Shown here in pieces: positions 7,509-19,817 of a DNA stretch of 64,000 nt. The position numbers were made by a program, and so were the translations under genes. Source of the stretch: Gammaproteobacteria bacterium. GTDB lineage: Bacteria; Pseudomonadota; Gammaproteobacteria; UBA5861. Numbering within the stretch: the first letter of the stretch is position 1; each line of letters begins with the position of its first letter. The notes beneath the pieces were generated by a model. That model had not been told where the DNA came from. It did no database searches and saw only the letters and a program-made list of their open reading frames with translations. The stretch is taken from NCBI GenBank assembly GCA_022360445.1, contig JAKSCV010000036.1, forward strand, positions 124,001-188,000. The letters run 5' to 3'.

Positions 7509-9482
7509 TCAAAATCCTGGTTTGCCGAAGAGGGGCCGTATCTGAGCATAGCTAAAGACCGGCCCATCTTTGCAGATAAAATGCGGGCCGTATTGGCAGC
7601 GACCGCAGTGGCCCGTCGCGCACTTCATATTGCGTTCCATGGATAAGTAAATGTTCTCGGGCGGGACGCCGTCGGTGCTCAGTTGTCGAGTCACGGCGGC
7701 CATCATCACTTCCGGGCCGCACATCAAGTAGATGCCGTGATCAGGCTGGTGTTTGCGCTGCAATAAGGTGGTGACGGTGCCGACGTTTCCGCGCCAGTTG
7801 GCCGAGGCGCGGTCTAGCGTCACAGCGACTTTCACTGCGGGGTTGGTTGACCACTGCTTCAACTCGTTACTGAATAAGAGGGCACTTTGGTCGCGTGCGC
7901 CGTAAATCACGCTGACCCACTCGGTCGCCGGGTCTCGGGTTTGGCTGACCAGGTGGCGAATAACGCCGCGCAGGGGCGCGAGGCCAATGCCACCGGCAAT
8001 CAAGGTCACCGGGCGTCCAGGCATTTTGTCCAGCGGCCAGGCAGAACCGTATGGCCCTCGCACGCCGAGTGCGTCACCAACGCTGAGCGATGTGATTGCG
8101 GCGGTGACGTTGCCGACATTGCGCACGGTGTGTTCGGTGGTTTTGCCATCATTGCCAGAGACGGAAATCGGCACCTCGCCAATGCCGGGCAAGGCCAGCA
8201 TGTTGAATTGCCCAGGTTGGTCACAGTAATCGTCGGGCATGTGTAGTTTTAAGGTTGCGACATCGTGGGTCTCTTGCTGAATGTGTTGAATGCGGGCGCT
8301 GGCGGCTTGCAGCGGGTCTTTGCGTTCATGCCAGGTGATGGGTTTGAAGCCGGGTAGTGGCGCGGGCTCGGCTGGACTGTTTTGAATAGCCGCGACCTGT
8401 TCGGTGATGTCAATGCCGACAGGACACCAGGCGATACAACGGCCGCAACCGACACAGCCGCTGGTGCCAAACTGACTGTGCCAGGATGAGAGTTTATGGG
8501 TGGCCCATTGCCGGTAGCGGTCTTTGATGCTGGGTTGAAAACTCCAGCCGTGGATGTGTGAGTGTTCTTCGGAAAAACATGAGTCCCAGCTGCGTTCGCG
8601 CACTGCCGGTCCACTGGCGAGGTCCGGTGTTTCGTCGATGGCGTGGCAAAAACACGTGGGGCAGACCAGGGTGCAGTTGCCGCATGCCAGACAGGCGTCA
8701 CCAACGGCGTCCCACTGGGGGTGTTCCAGATTGCCGAACAGTAGTTCAGGCAAGCCGTCCGTATTCAGGGTTCGGCCCATTTGTTGGCGACAATCATCAA
8801 TGGCGGTGGTCAGCGCGGCCTGCTGCGCAGGTTTCGCGCTGGTGGCAGGGAGTTGTGCGGCGATGGCTTCTCCGCGGTCGCTGCCACTTTCCACTAAAAA
8901 GCAGTCGTCGAATTCCGTCAAACAGAGATCATAGCCTGGGCCGGCCTGTGGTCCGGTCCCCATTGAGTCACAGAAGCATAAAGCCCCGGCCTCAGTACAG
9001 TTGACTGCAATGATGAGTGTTGCATTCCGGCGGGCCTGATAGTGTGGGTCAACGTACGTGTCCTCGAGGAATACGCGATCTTGAATGCCGATGGCGGAGA
9101 GGTCGCAGGCGCGCACGCCAATGAACGCGGTGGGTGCGGGTTTGGGGTTTGCACCGTGCCAATGAAACGTACCGTTGTTCAGTGAGCTGGTTTGCACCAC
9201 CTCATGGGGTAGAAACAATTCTTTTTTCCAGGACTGCGGTCCGACGACATAGCCGAATGAGCGTTTGTCGTCGCGTTTTTCCAGCGTGTATTGCCCCGGT
9301 GCTTGGTGGTCTGTCCAGCCTGTTGGCAAGTCGTCGGGGGACTGGATTTCGTCGTAAATAATGGCGCCGTTGCTCACGGTAGGCCCGACGAGGCGCCAGC
9401 CCTGTTGCACGAGCACGGCAAACAAGTCGCTCAAGCCGTCGGGTGGCAAACTGACCATCGGGCTGGATGTCGAATCAGTCAT
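7509..9482 (-). CDS. Hydrogenase electron-transfer subunit: fused 4Fe-4S (HyhB-like) and FAD/NAD(P)-binding (HyhG-like) protein
   Basis: This is a single 657-residue reading frame. Residues 1-370 resemble the beta subunit of sulfhydrogenase-type enzymes, with two ferredoxin motifs at C264/C267/C270/C274 and C343/C346/C349/C353. Residues about 395-657 are a ferredoxin-reductase-like module with the NAD(P)-site segment GGIGLAPLRGVIRHL, and a terminal 2Fe-2S motif at C621, C626, C629 and C637. In classical group 3b operons these are two separate genes. It is predicted to carry electrons between the small subunit and NAD(P)H in the cytoplasm. Its ATG overlaps the stop of the upstream cyclic-nucleotide-domain gene by 8 nt. 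The domain calls are firm; the exact cofactor preference (NAD or NADP) is not visible. Confidence 0.92.
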   Translation of the reverse strand: MTDSTSSPMVSLPPDGLSDLFAVLVQQGWRLVGPTVSNGAIIYDEIQSPDDLPTGWTDHQAPGQYTLEKRDDKRSFGYVVGPQSWKKELFLPHEVVQTSSLNNGTFHWHGANPKPAPTAFIGVRACDLSAIGIQDRVFLEDTYVDPHYQARRNATLIIAVNCTEAGALCFCDSMGTGPQAGPGYDLCLTEFDDCFLVESGSDRGEAIAAQLPATSAKPAQQAALTTAIDDCRQQMGRTLNTDGLPELLFGNLEHPQWDAVGDACLACGNCTLVCPTCFCHAIDETPDLASGPAVRERSWDSCFSEEHSHIHGWSFQPSIKDRYRQWATHKLSSWHSQFGTSGCVGCGRCIAWCPVGIDITEQVAAIQNSPAEPAPLPGFKPITWHERKDPLQAASARIQHIQQETHDVATLKLHMPDDYCDQPGQFNMLALPGIGEVPISVSGNDGKTTEHTVRNVGNVTAAITSLSVGDALGVRGPYGSAWPLDKMPGRPVTLIAGGIGLAPLRGVIRHLVSQTRDPATEWVSVIYGARDQSALLFSNELKQWSTNPAVKVAVTLDRASANWRGNVGTVTTLLQRKHQPDHGIYLMCGPEVMMAAVTRQLSTDGVPPENIYLSMERNMKCATGHCGRCQYGPHFICKDGPVFSYAQIRPLFGKPGF

Positions 9483-9957
9483 CCGGGTGGGCGAACATGT
9501 CTAACAGTTGCAAGCGGCTTTCGGTCAACCGTTGACCAACGACAGCCAATACGTGTTTCATCACGGAGTAACCGGTCTCGTGGTCGCGGTCGCACAGCGC
9601 ACGCAGTTCGGCGCCGTTGATTACCAGCAGGCGGGTGGGTTTTAACGTGCGAGCGGTGGCTTGCCACATTCGGCCGGGTAACAGCGCAGACCAGCCCAGC
9701 AGTTCGCCACGGGAGATGGTGGAGACAATGGACTTTTCCGGAGGCCGTCCGGGCACGTACATGGCGAGCGACAAACGGCCTTCGAGGACCAGGTAGAGGT
9801 TGTCGGCCTGTTGGCCTTCGCGTAGGACTTCGGTGTCGGCGGGGATGTTGGTTGTCTTTGCTGATGCGATGATGGCCTCCGCCCTTTCGTCAGTGAGCGG
9901 TTTAAAAAAGCTGTACTTTTTTAACTGTTGGTTCGTGAGCATAGGGGATGTGGCCAC
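9475..9957 (-). CDS. Cyclic-nucleotide-binding-fold (Crp/Fnr N-domain) protein without a DNA-binding domain
   Basis: This encodes about 160 residues. The start is a GTG at 9957 or an in-frame ATG at 9942; neither has a clear ribosome binding site. The whole protein is one cNMP-binding beta-roll: LKKYSFFKPLTDERAEAI, then EVLREGQQADNLYLVLEGRL, then ISRGELLGWSALL. The family's usual C-terminal helix-turn-helix is absent: after the long C helix the protein ends. It is the first gene of the hydrogenase operon, overlapping the next by 8 nt, so it probably senses a ligand or redox state for the hydrogenase rather than binding DNA (inference). Confidence 0.85.
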   Translation of the reverse strand: MATSPMLTNQQLKKYSFFKPLTDERAEAIIASAKTTNIPADTEVLREGQQADNLYLVLEGRLSLAMYVPGRPPEKSIVSTISRGELLGWSALLPGRMWQATARTLKPTRLLVINGAELRALCDRDHETGYSVMKHVLAVVGQRLTESRLQLLDMFAHPDD

Positions 9958-9974
9958 GTTAACTTTTTGTTAAT
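9958..9974. promoter_or_regulatory. Inverted repeat immediately upstream of the hydrogenase operon
   Basis: The sequence GTTAAC-TTTTT-GTTAAT is a near-perfect inverted repeat around five Ts, directly abutting the GTG start at 9957. Its position suggests an operator or regulator site at the head of the hydrogenase operon, but it matches no regulator consensus I can name with confidence, and AT-rich palindromes arise by chance. Confidence 0.25.
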
Positions 9975-10095
9975 TATTCCATGAATGTGTTTCGTTTTGT
10001 TGACTCAGGTCAGGTGATAGCAGATGGGTTAAAACCTCTAGGTCATGGTTTTGCTGTTATATCTTGTTAATCGATGTAGGGATGTTGATGTTTCA

Positions 10096-11622
10096 TCAAT
10101 GATGTATAAACAGCTCTTCGATAAGTGTCGCATCGTCGAAATGGCGTTCGCCGATAAATGCTGTGACGTGCCGCCCTTTTTGCCGCATCGCGCCAGCATT
10201 GGCCACTCCTGTGGGCCAGAAGAAAAATCGCTCTGCTCGTTCTGTGCCGGAAATAAAGCCTTTTTCGTTAAAGAGGTTTTGGTGCCCATTTGGGGTTTGA
10301 AGTACCAGCAGCTCTTCGTAGGGTTTAAATGTGTACGGTATATCAGTGGTCGTGTCTTTTTCAGAAAAAACAGCCTGTATTTGGTGGTCTCTAGCAGAAA
10401 GTTTAATGGTGATCTGTTGCACGCTGGAAAGGGAGGGAGCGGGTAATAACAAAGGAGGCTCAATATGTTTAGATGTGCTTGGTTTGGGCCTAAGGCTTGG
10501 TCCATGAAAAAGCATATGGTAGCACCCGCAATTATGTATGGCGTCGTACAAGAGGGGGCTGCCAGAGGTATCCAGTGTCACGCGCCACGTTAAACCATCA
10601 AGCTGTCCTCCTAGTAAGTCAAAAACATTTGTTTTAGGACGAGCTTTAAACCAGATGACGTAGTTCAACTGAAGGAGGCTGTCATCATTTAGGCGTGTGT
10701 AAGTGGGGTAGGTGAATTGTACACTGGCCTTTGTGTCCACGTCAGGGTATTGGGTGCTTTTCCAGTAAGGGCTGCCGATGAGGTCTGCGTTTGTTTTCGT
10801 TTCAACCTCCCAAATAGGTGCAAATGTTAAGAAAAGTTTCTGCATCAATCGGTCATCTACATCGGGTGCAGCTAACGGGTTTTTAGTGGCCTGTTTAAAG
10901 TCAGAGAGGACTTTTTCTTTCTCTTGTTTGGACATAAATTTTTCTGGGCCATAGCGAATTAACAGAGGATTTGGTTTTGTTGGTGAGGGCTTTTGGTTAG
11001 TAAATGTTTTGTGAACGGTTTCGTGCCAGTCTGCTACTCCTGCTCGTAAGAAAAGGTTTACGAATGGGTGAATCCCTGGCCAACGCATGCTTGAGTTGTA
11101 GTCACTGGGTACATGGGCGTTTTCTTTAAGGTAATGAAGGCTTTGAGCGTTAGCCATGTCTTGGTTTTGAAACCAGTCCGAGCAGCTTTTGAACTGATTA
11201 AAAAGGGTATTTTTTCCTTGAGAAGCTATTACTTTTTGCGCGATAAGGGGGAGATTTTTGTATTCAATCTGGCGTTTTTCAATGTCGATTTTAGCCATTT
11301 CATTCAGCCAGAATGTGAGTTGTTGTTTACGATTCAGCTCATGCCGAAATGAGGCTAAGAACCGGTTCGTTCTTAAGTAAGGATACCCTGGAATACGAGT
11401 CGCCCCACTGTCGGCAGTTTTGTGATCTTTCACAATCTTGTCAAAGCGTTGATATAGGTCTAGACAGTAAGTTGCCTCTTCAGAGGAGCGGTACTCAATA
11501 GCCTGAGCAGAAAGCTCATGTTGTGTTGTTAAAGTTGTGCATCCTGAGGAGAGTAGGTAGATCGCCAGTATTATTCCTAAGCGACCAAAAGTGTGACGGG
11601 GTATTGTGTTGGAAGAATACAT
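10096..11622 (-). CDS. Putative lipoprotein of unknown function
   Basis: This encodes a 508-residue protein from ATG 11622; an in-frame codon ten residues further upstream is possible. The N-terminus has a basic start, a hydrophobic stretch and a lipobox-like LLSSGC, so it is probably exported and lipid-anchored. The mature part is soluble, with a Cys-containing motif NCGCYHMLFHGP in the second half and no domain I recognise. It stands alone on the minus strand between the hydrogenase and atp operons, with long flanking spacers, and is visibly richer in A+T than the hydrogenase genes. I do not assign a function. Confidence 0.7.
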   Translation of the reverse strand: MYSSNTIPRHTFGRLGIILAIYLLSSGCTTLTTQHELSAQAIEYRSSEEATYCLDLYQRFDKIVKDHKTADSGATRIPGYPYLRTNRFLASFRHELNRKQQLTFWLNEMAKIDIEKRQIEYKNLPLIAQKVIASQGKNTLFNQFKSCSDWFQNQDMANAQSLHYLKENAHVPSDYNSSMRWPGIHPFVNLFLRAGVADWHETVHKTFTNQKPSPTKPNPLLIRYGPEKFMSKQEKEKVLSDFKQATKNPLAAPDVDDRLMQKLFLTFAPIWEVETKTNADLIGSPYWKSTQYPDVDTKASVQFTYPTYTRLNDDSLLQLNYVIWFKARPKTNVFDLLGGQLDGLTWRVTLDTSGSPLLYDAIHNCGCYHMLFHGPSLRPKPSTSKHIEPPLLLPAPSLSSVQQITIKLSARDHQIQAVFSEKDTTTDIPYTFKPYEELLVLQTPNGHQNLFNEKGFISGTERAERFFFWPTGVANAGAMRQKGRHVTAFIGERHFDDATLIEELFIHH

Positions 11623-11826
11623 CTTAATTTTGCACAAAAATTTAGTCAGCAAATTCGTGTTGAGTAGTTTAACTTCGAATGGGGTATTTGTCAGGCGTAA
11701 CTGTTTGTTTATATATTGATTGCTCTAGTGTCTTTTGACTTTTAAGTTGTGGCTGCCATTAAGTTCATCTACTTAAATTGATGGATTTTTTATGAGGGAA
11801 GGGCAATTTTTTCGGCCGAAGTTTGG

Positions 11827-11855
11827 TTGACCCGGTTTCATTTGCTTTATATAAT
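11827..11855 (+). promoter_or_regulatory. Sigma-70 promoter of the atp operon
   Basis: TTGACC (11827-11832) and a perfect TATAAT (11850-11855) are separated by 17 nt, a near-consensus housekeeping promoter. It lies 53 nt upstream of the atpI start and points into the operon. Confidence 0.8.
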
Positions 11856-11908
11856 TCGCGGCGTTTTGTTCAACAAGGCCTGCGGTCGCGGCAGCAAGGA
11901 TTGAATAG

Positions 11909-13434
<1,526 letters not shown>

Positions 13435-13510
13435 AAAGATATCAAGAGCGAGCTCTGTACCTACTTAAGTTGTGTAAACTTTGTTTTAAATAACTTCTAG
13501 CGAAAATGAT

Positions 13511-13981
13511 ATGAACATAAACGCCACGCTAATCGGACAATCAATTGCATTTTTTGTTTTTGTTTGGTTCGTCATGAAGTATGTTTGGCCTCCGATTATT
13601 AATGCGCTTAACGAGAGAAAAGAGAAGATTGCTGCCGGTTTAGCTGCTGCTGATAGGGGGCAAAAAGAACAAATTCTCGCGCAAGAAAAAGCAACGGAAG
13701 TCATTAAGCAGGCTAAGGCTGACGCGGCTGGAATTATCAGCCAGGCAGAAAAGCGTCGAAATGAAATTATTGAAAGCGCCAAAACAGCTGCGGTGGAAGA
13801 GGGTGAACGACTTAAGTCTTCGGCTCAAGCTGAGATTGAACAAGAAATCCAGCGGGCTAAAGAAGCGCTTCGATCACAACTTGCTTCTATTGCGATAGCT
13901 GGAGCAGAGCGAATCGTGAACAAAGAAATTGATTCTTCTGTTCATGAAAAAACTCTTATTGACCTTGTGGCTCAAATTTAA
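13511..13981 (+). CDS. atpF: ATP synthase F0 subunit b
   Basis: This is a 156-residue peripheral stalk subunit. One N-terminal membrane helix ([19 protein letters not shown]) is followed by a long charged Ala/Glu/Lys-rich coiled coil that dimerises and contacts the delta subunit. The length equals that of E. coli AtpF. The 76-nt spacer after atpE is the longest in the operon and may help set the high c-subunit expression (inference). Confidence 0.96.
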   Translation: MNINATLIGQSIAFFVFVWFVMKYVWPPIINALNERKEKIAAGLAAADRGQKEQILAQEKATEVIKQAKADAAGIISQAEKRRNEIIESAKTAAVEEGERLKSSAQAEIEQEIQRAKEALRSQLASIAIAGAERIVNKEIDSSVHEKTLIDLVAQI

Positions 13982-14001
13982 AGGATGGTGGCAAGAGAGA
14001 G

Positions 14002-14535
14002 ATGTCTGAGTTAATTACAGCAGCACGACCTTATGCAAAAGCCGCATTCTTGTCAGCGTCAGAGCATGATGCCTATGATATTTGGGATGAAAAACTTGCT
14101 CTTTTAGAGCGTGTTGTCAGCGAAAATAAAGTGAAGTCTGTCATCAGTGGCCCAAGGCTTAGTCGAGAGGAAAAGGTCCAGCTAGTAATAGGTCTTTGCC
14201 ATCCAGTTTCTGAAGAAGTAGAAAATTTTGTCAAAATAATGGCCGAAAATGATCGTTTGAGTTTGATGCCGCAGATAAGAGTGCTGTTTGAAGAGCTGAG
14301 AAGGTACGCTGGGGGGGTAGTCAAAGCAGATGTGGTTTCTGCAACAGAGCTTGATGAAGTGAAAATAAATAAATTACGCAATGCGCTTGAAAAGCGCTTT
14401 AATAAAAGTGTTTCTGTCAACGTCAGTACTGACCAAAGTTTGGTCTCCGGTGTGCTTATCCGGATAGGCGATATTGTCATCGACGGTAGCTTAAAGGGGC
14501 GTATTGAGAAACTAACACATGCTTTAGCTGTATAG
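14002..14535 (+). CDS. atpH: ATP synthase F1 subunit delta
   Basis: This is a 177-residue protein linking the top of the F1 head to the b-subunit stalk. The opening ITAARPYAKAAF is the family signature, and the C-terminal GVLIRIGDIVIDGSLKGRIEKL is the conserved delta domain end. It starts at an ATG 20 nt after atpF with a GAGAGAG purine-rich ribosome binding site. Confidence 0.96.
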   Translation: MSELITAARPYAKAAFLSASEHDAYDIWDEKLALLERVVSENKVKSVISGPRLSREEKVQLVIGLCHPVSEEVENFVKIMAENDRLSLMPQIRVLFEELRRYAGGVVKADVVSATELDEVKINKLRNALEKRFNKSVSVNVSTDQSLVSGVLIRIGDIVIDGSLKGRIEKLTHALAV

Positions 14536-14588
14536 GCATGTGTACACAACGTACGCCGTAAAAGATTACGATATTGAGGAATTAACTC

Positions 14589-16130
14589 ATGCAACTTAAC
14601 CCTTCCGAAATTAGTGAGCTGATTAAGCAGCGCATAGATAATTTGGATATTTCAACGGAAGCGCAGTCAGAAGGGACTATCGTTAGTCTAGCTGATGGCA
14701 TTGTACGTATTCATGGTTTGAATGACGTGATGTCAGGGGAAATGATTGAGTTTCCTGGTGGGGTCTACGGGCTTGCACTTAACTTGGAAAGAGACTCGGT
14801 CGGTGCTGTTGTTCTCGGGTCGACAGCAGGCTTTTCAGAAGGTGATACTGTTCGTTGTACAGGAAAGATTTTAGAAGTTCCTGTTGGTGAAGGTCTTTTA
14901 GGACGAGTTGTTAGCCCGCTTGGTCAAGCGATTGATGGTAAAGGTGCGATAGAGTTTTCTGAAACCTCGCCTATTGAAAAAGTAGCGCCAGGTGTTATCG
15001 ACCGGCAGTCAGTCGATCAGCCGGTTCAAATTGGATTGAAGTCCATTGACGCCATGGTTCCCATTGGCCGGGGGCAGCGTGAGCTGATTATTGGTGACCG
15101 CCAAATTGGTAAGACGGCGGTTGCGATCGATGCAATCATCAATCAGAAAAATACAGGCATTAAATGTATCTATGTGGCGATTGGTCAAAAGCAGTCATCA
15201 ATTGCAGCTGTTGTGAGAAAGCTCGAAGAGCACGGTGCCATGGACCATACGATTGTCGTCGCGGCTGGGGCGGCAGATCCAGCAGCACTTCAGTACATTG
15301 CACCTTATGCTGGGTGCACTATGGGAGAGTACTTCCGTGATAAAGGTGAAGACGCCCTCATTATTTATGATGATTTGACCAAGCAGGCTTGGGCGTATCG
15401 TCAGGTTTCTCTGTTGTTGAGACGTCCTCCTGGTCGTGAAGCCTATCCCGGTGATGTTTTTTATCTCCATTCTCGGTTGCTAGAGCGCGCAGCGAGAGTT
15501 AATGCTGACTACGTTGAAAGAGTGACAGATGGTAAGGTAAAAGGTAAAACTGGTTCGTTAACTGCTCTTCCTATTATTGAAACACAAGCAGGTGACGTAT
15601 CGGCCTTTGTCCCAACGAATGTGATTTCCATTACCGACGGACAAATTTTTCTTGAAACGGATCTCTTCAATGCGGGTATACGGCCGGCGATTAACGCTGG
15701 TTTGTCTGTATCTCGTGTAGGAGGCTCTGCTCAGACAACGATTATTAAAAAGCTCGGCGGTGGTGTCCGTTTGGCACTTGCTCAGTACCGTGAGCTCGCG
15801 GCATTTGCTCAATTCGCATCAGACTTAGATGAGCAGACAAGGAAGCAGCTTGAGCATGGCCAGCGTGTAACTGAATTAATGAAGCAAAAGCAATATGCTC
15901 CGCTTTCTGTTGCTGAGATGGCTGTCTCTCTATTTGCGGCAAATGAAGGCTATTTAGATGATATAGATTCAGAAAAAGTTGTCAGTTTTGAAGCTGCGTT
16001 GCATGATTTTGTTCGAAGTAATTATTTAAGTCTACTCGATACTATTAATGAATCTGGCGATTATAATGATGACATTAAGTCTGAACTGACTAAGGCACTT
16101 AATGATTTTAAATCCAAGGGTGTTTGGTAA
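14589..16130 (+). CDS. atpA: ATP synthase F1 subunit alpha
   Basis: This 513-residue subunit binds nucleotide at the non-catalytic sites of F1. The P-loop is GDRQIGKT at residues 169-176; most relatives have T where this has I, outside the invariant [24 protein letters not shown] carries the arginine-finger region. The length is identical to that of the E. coli protein. It is in the operon between delta and gamma. Confidence 0.98.
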   Translation: MQLNPSEISELIKQRIDNLDISTEAQSEGTIVSLADGIVRIHGLNDVMSGEMIEFPGGVYGLALNLERDSVGAVVLGSTAGFSEGDTVRCTGKILEVPVGEGLLGRVVSPLGQAIDGKGAIEFSETSPIEKVAPGVIDRQSVDQPVQIGLKSIDAMVPIGRGQRELIIGDRQIGKTAVAIDAIINQKNTGIKCIYVAIGQKQSSIAAVVRKLEEHGAMDHTIVVAAGAADPAALQYIAPYAGCTMGEYFRDKGEDALIIYDDLTKQAWAYRQVSLLLRRPPGREAYPGDVFYLHSRLLERAARVNADYVERVTDGKVKGKTGSLTALPIIETQAGDVSAFVPTNVISITDGQIFLETDLFNAGIRPAINAGLSVSRVGGSAQTTIIKKLGGGVRLALAQYRELAAFAQFASDLDEQTRKQLEHGQRVTELMKQKQYAPLSVAEMAVSLFAANEGYLDDIDSEKVVSFEAALHDFVRSNYLSLLDTINESGDYNDDIKSELTKALNDFKSKGVW

Positions 16131-16156
16131 GTCATCAGATTTAGGAAGCGATAAAG

Positions 16157-17020
16157 ATGAGCAACGCTAAAGAAATTCGTACACAGATAAAAAGTATCCA
16201 AAGTACACAGAAGATTACCAAGGCAATGGAAATGGTTGCTGCCAGTAAAATGCGTCATGCTCAGCTTCGAATGGAAGCGACACGCCCGTATGCAGAAAAA
16301 ATGTCTCAAGTAATCGGACACGTTGCTCATGCAAATAGTGAGTATAAGCATGCGTTTTTAACGCCAAGAGAAACGGTTAAGAGAGCAGGGTTGATTGTTG
16401 TTTCAACCGACCGGGGGCTGTGTGGTGGCTTAAATATAAACTTGTTTAAGCGGGCTGTGTCGGAAATAAAGCAACTGTCTGAACAAAATATAGATGTTGA
16501 TGTCGTCACTATTGGTAAAAAAGCTGCAGAATTTTTTAAACGTATTGGTGTTAAGTCGATTGCAAATGTTGCTGAACTTGGTGACACCGTACACCTTGAA
16601 GACTTCATTGGTTCTATAAAAGTTGCTCTTGATGCCTACAGTGATGGTCAAATTGACAAGATCTACCTTGTCCACAATAAGTTTGTTAATACAATGACGC
16701 AGTCACCTGATGCAATCCAACTTGTTCCGCTTGTGCCCTCTGAAGAAGAAGAGTTAACGCAACATTGGGACTATATATATGAACCAGAGGCTAAAGCGGT
16801 TCTTGATCATTTGCTAGTAAGATATATTGAGTCCTTGGTATACCAGGGCGTGGTAGAGAATATTGCATGCGAAATGGCGGCACGAATGGTCGCAATGAAA
16901 AGTGCCTCAGAAAATGCAGGTGAATTGATTGATGATTTGCAGCTCGTATACAACAAAGCGCGGCAGGCATCGATCACACAAGAGCTTGCAGAAATTGTCA
17001 GCGGTGCAGCTGCTGTTTAA
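16157..17020 (+). CDS. atpG: ATP synthase F1 subunit gamma
   Basis: This is a 287-residue central rotor shaft. The N-terminal helix contains [20 protein letters not shown], and the conserved DRGLCGGLN segment and the C-terminal [15 protein letters not shown] segment are all present. Length and position in the operon are as expected. Confidence 0.98.
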   Translation: MSNAKEIRTQIKSIQSTQKITKAMEMVAASKMRHAQLRMEATRPYAEKMSQVIGHVAHANSEYKHAFLTPRETVKRAGLIVVSTDRGLCGGLNINLFKRAVSEIKQLSEQNIDVDVVTIGKKAAEFFKRIGVKSIANVAELGDTVHLEDFIGSIKVALDAYSDGQIDKIYLVHNKFVNTMTQSPDAIQLVPLVPSEEEELTQHWDYIYEPEAKAVLDHLLVRYIESLVYQGVVENIACEMAARMVAMKSASENAGELIDDLQLVYNKARQASITQELAEIVSGAAAV

Positions 17021-17033
17021 GTAAATAATTTAA

Positions 17034-18434
<1,401 letters not shown>

Positions 18435-18450
18435 CAGGCGGGTATAGATT

Positions 18451-18870
18451 ATGTCTATGACAATGCATGTGGATGTAGTGAGTGCAGAAAAACAAGTCTA
18501 TTCAGGGCCTGTTACAATGCTTGTTGCTCCAGCTGAAATGGGTGAGGTAGGTATTGCACCTCGCCATGCGCCATTAGTGACTCGCATTAAACCTGGTGAA
18601 ATACGAGTCACTTTGAGTAGTGGCGAAGAGCAATCTTTTTTCGTTTCTGGCGGTATTTTAGAAGTGCAAAAAAGTGTTGTTACGATCCTAGCAGACACAG
18701 CGATCAGGGCTTCAGATATCGACGAAGCTGAGGCTATTGCAGCAAAAGAGCGCGCTGAAGAAGCATTAAGAGAGCAAAAAGATTCTATTGATTTTACGCA
18801 AGTTCAGCGTGAACTTGCGGAAGCAGCTGCTCGTCTCAGCCTGATACAAAAAATTAAAAAGTCAAAGTAA
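18451..18870 (+). CDS. atpC: ATP synthase F1 subunit epsilon
   Basis: This is a 139-residue rotor subunit that can inhibit ATP hydrolysis. The N-terminal beta-sandwich is marked by VVSAEKQVYSG and GEVGIAPRHAPLVTRIKPGEIR, and the C-terminal part is a two-helix hairpin. It ends the operon and is followed by a strong terminator. Confidence 0.97.
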   Translation: MSMTMHVDVVSAEKQVYSGPVTMLVAPAEMGEVGIAPRHAPLVTRIKPGEIRVTLSSGEEQSFFVSGGILEVQKSVVTILADTAIRASDIDEAEAIAAKERAEEALREQKDSIDFTQVQRELAEAAARLSLIQKIKKSK

Positions 18871-18894
18871 TACAATCTATACATTTGACTTAGA

Positions 18895-18917
18895 GGGAGC
18901 TTGAGCTCCCTTTTTTT
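18895..18917 (+). terminator. Rho-independent terminator of the atp operon
   Basis: GGGAGC and GCTCCC form a perfect stem around TTGA and are followed by seven Ts, 24 nt after the atpC stop. Confidence 0.93.
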
Positions 18918-19244
18918 GTCTGTACGGGGGTATAGGATCTCAAACTATGGGCACTAATAGTGAAACTTATCTATTAGATGGCGTAACTGTGATTGACTTC
19001 AGTCGCCTTCTGCCTGGTCCTGAGTGTGCACAAATGTTCGGAGGCTTAGGTGCTGTCGTCATTAAGGTGGAAGAAACTAAACTAAGTGACAGCCAGTTGC
19101 TGTGAGTTTCCCCGGACATTAGTTCCACGAGCCGGATGAGATCGCGATAATTTATGCCGCCTTTTCTGTAAACGTAACGGGTGGTAGATAATTTAGAGAG
19201 TTATGAAGTCGAACATGATTGTAGTGGTGTCGCCGCTGCTCGTT

Positions 19245-19590
19245 ACTGTCCGGAATCAGTGATGCTGAGTCTTTCCACAAGGGTATTCTAGGTTGGTTTT
19301 CCCAGCTGGATGAATCCTAGGTTCACGCCAGATTCCCTGTTCCAGAAGAACATCGCTTTTACTGATAAGTTCAGTGCTGTTATCACAGAATACCTCTGTG
19401 GGCTTGCCCCGCTCTTCACAAATTGATCCAGGAAACAAGCAACCTGCCTTCCGCTGATGGAAGTGAATATCAGCTGGCTAATCATTTGGCGAGTCATCAA
19501 CGACATTGAGCACACGAAAACACAGGCCATTTGCTGAGTTGGTCAGAACAAATTCCATTGACCAACGCTTGTTGACTGTCAACGGAGCTT
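19245..19590 (-). pseudogene. IS3-family orfB (DDE integrase) remnant
   Basis: The minus strand encodes, across several frames, RWSMEFVLTNSANGLCFRVL, then TSISGRQVACFLDQF, then FIQLGKPT and NTLVERLS. These are recognisable as the catalytic core of IS3 orfB (RWSMDFV...FRVLNVVDD...SISG...IQPGKPTQNAYIES). Stops and frameshifts break it, the first catalytic Asp is replaced by Glu in WSMEF, and the N-terminal part and C-terminal tail are missing. The boundaries are approximate. Confidence 0.78.
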
Positions 19591-19599
19591 CCATCGGCT

Positions 19600-19817
19600 G
19601 CCACAGCCGCTCAAGTTTCTTCCGCTTGTTATTCTGAAGCCCAGCTCCTTGAGCCACTTGGGCTCATCGGTTTCTAGGTCGGTGTACTTACTTCGCCAGT
19701 TGTAGAAGGCTCCGTTAATATGTTGAGGTCACAGTAAATGTTGCCAGCCTTGGCGTTTGCCTCGTGTTTAATAATGTATTCTTCGCTTGTAATGCTTCTG
19801 CATGTTGAGATCTTCAT
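19600..19817 (-). pseudogene. IS3-family orfA (helix-turn-helix) remnant
   Basis: Translation of the minus strand in two frames gives SITSEEYIIKHEANAKAG followed by AFYNWRSKYTDLETDEPKWL, which aligns with the orfA pattern (RFTEEQII...EA.AG...ATYYNWRSKYGGM). At least one frameshift separates the two pieces. It begins near an ATG at 19817. It is the DNA-binding half of the transposase and is not functional. The lower boundary is approximate. Confidence 0.75.

Noticed and set aside
10045-10446. Plus-strand open frame of 133 codons opposite the lipoprotein gene
   Set aside because: It lies antisense to a longer frame with a signal peptide and shows no domain or ribosome binding site.
18947-19105. 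Intact-looking 52-codon gene after the atp terminator
   Set aside because: It is the N-terminal piece of a CaiB protein whose C-terminus lies beyond an IS remnant, so it is part of a pseudogene, and its stop codon belongs to the IS end.
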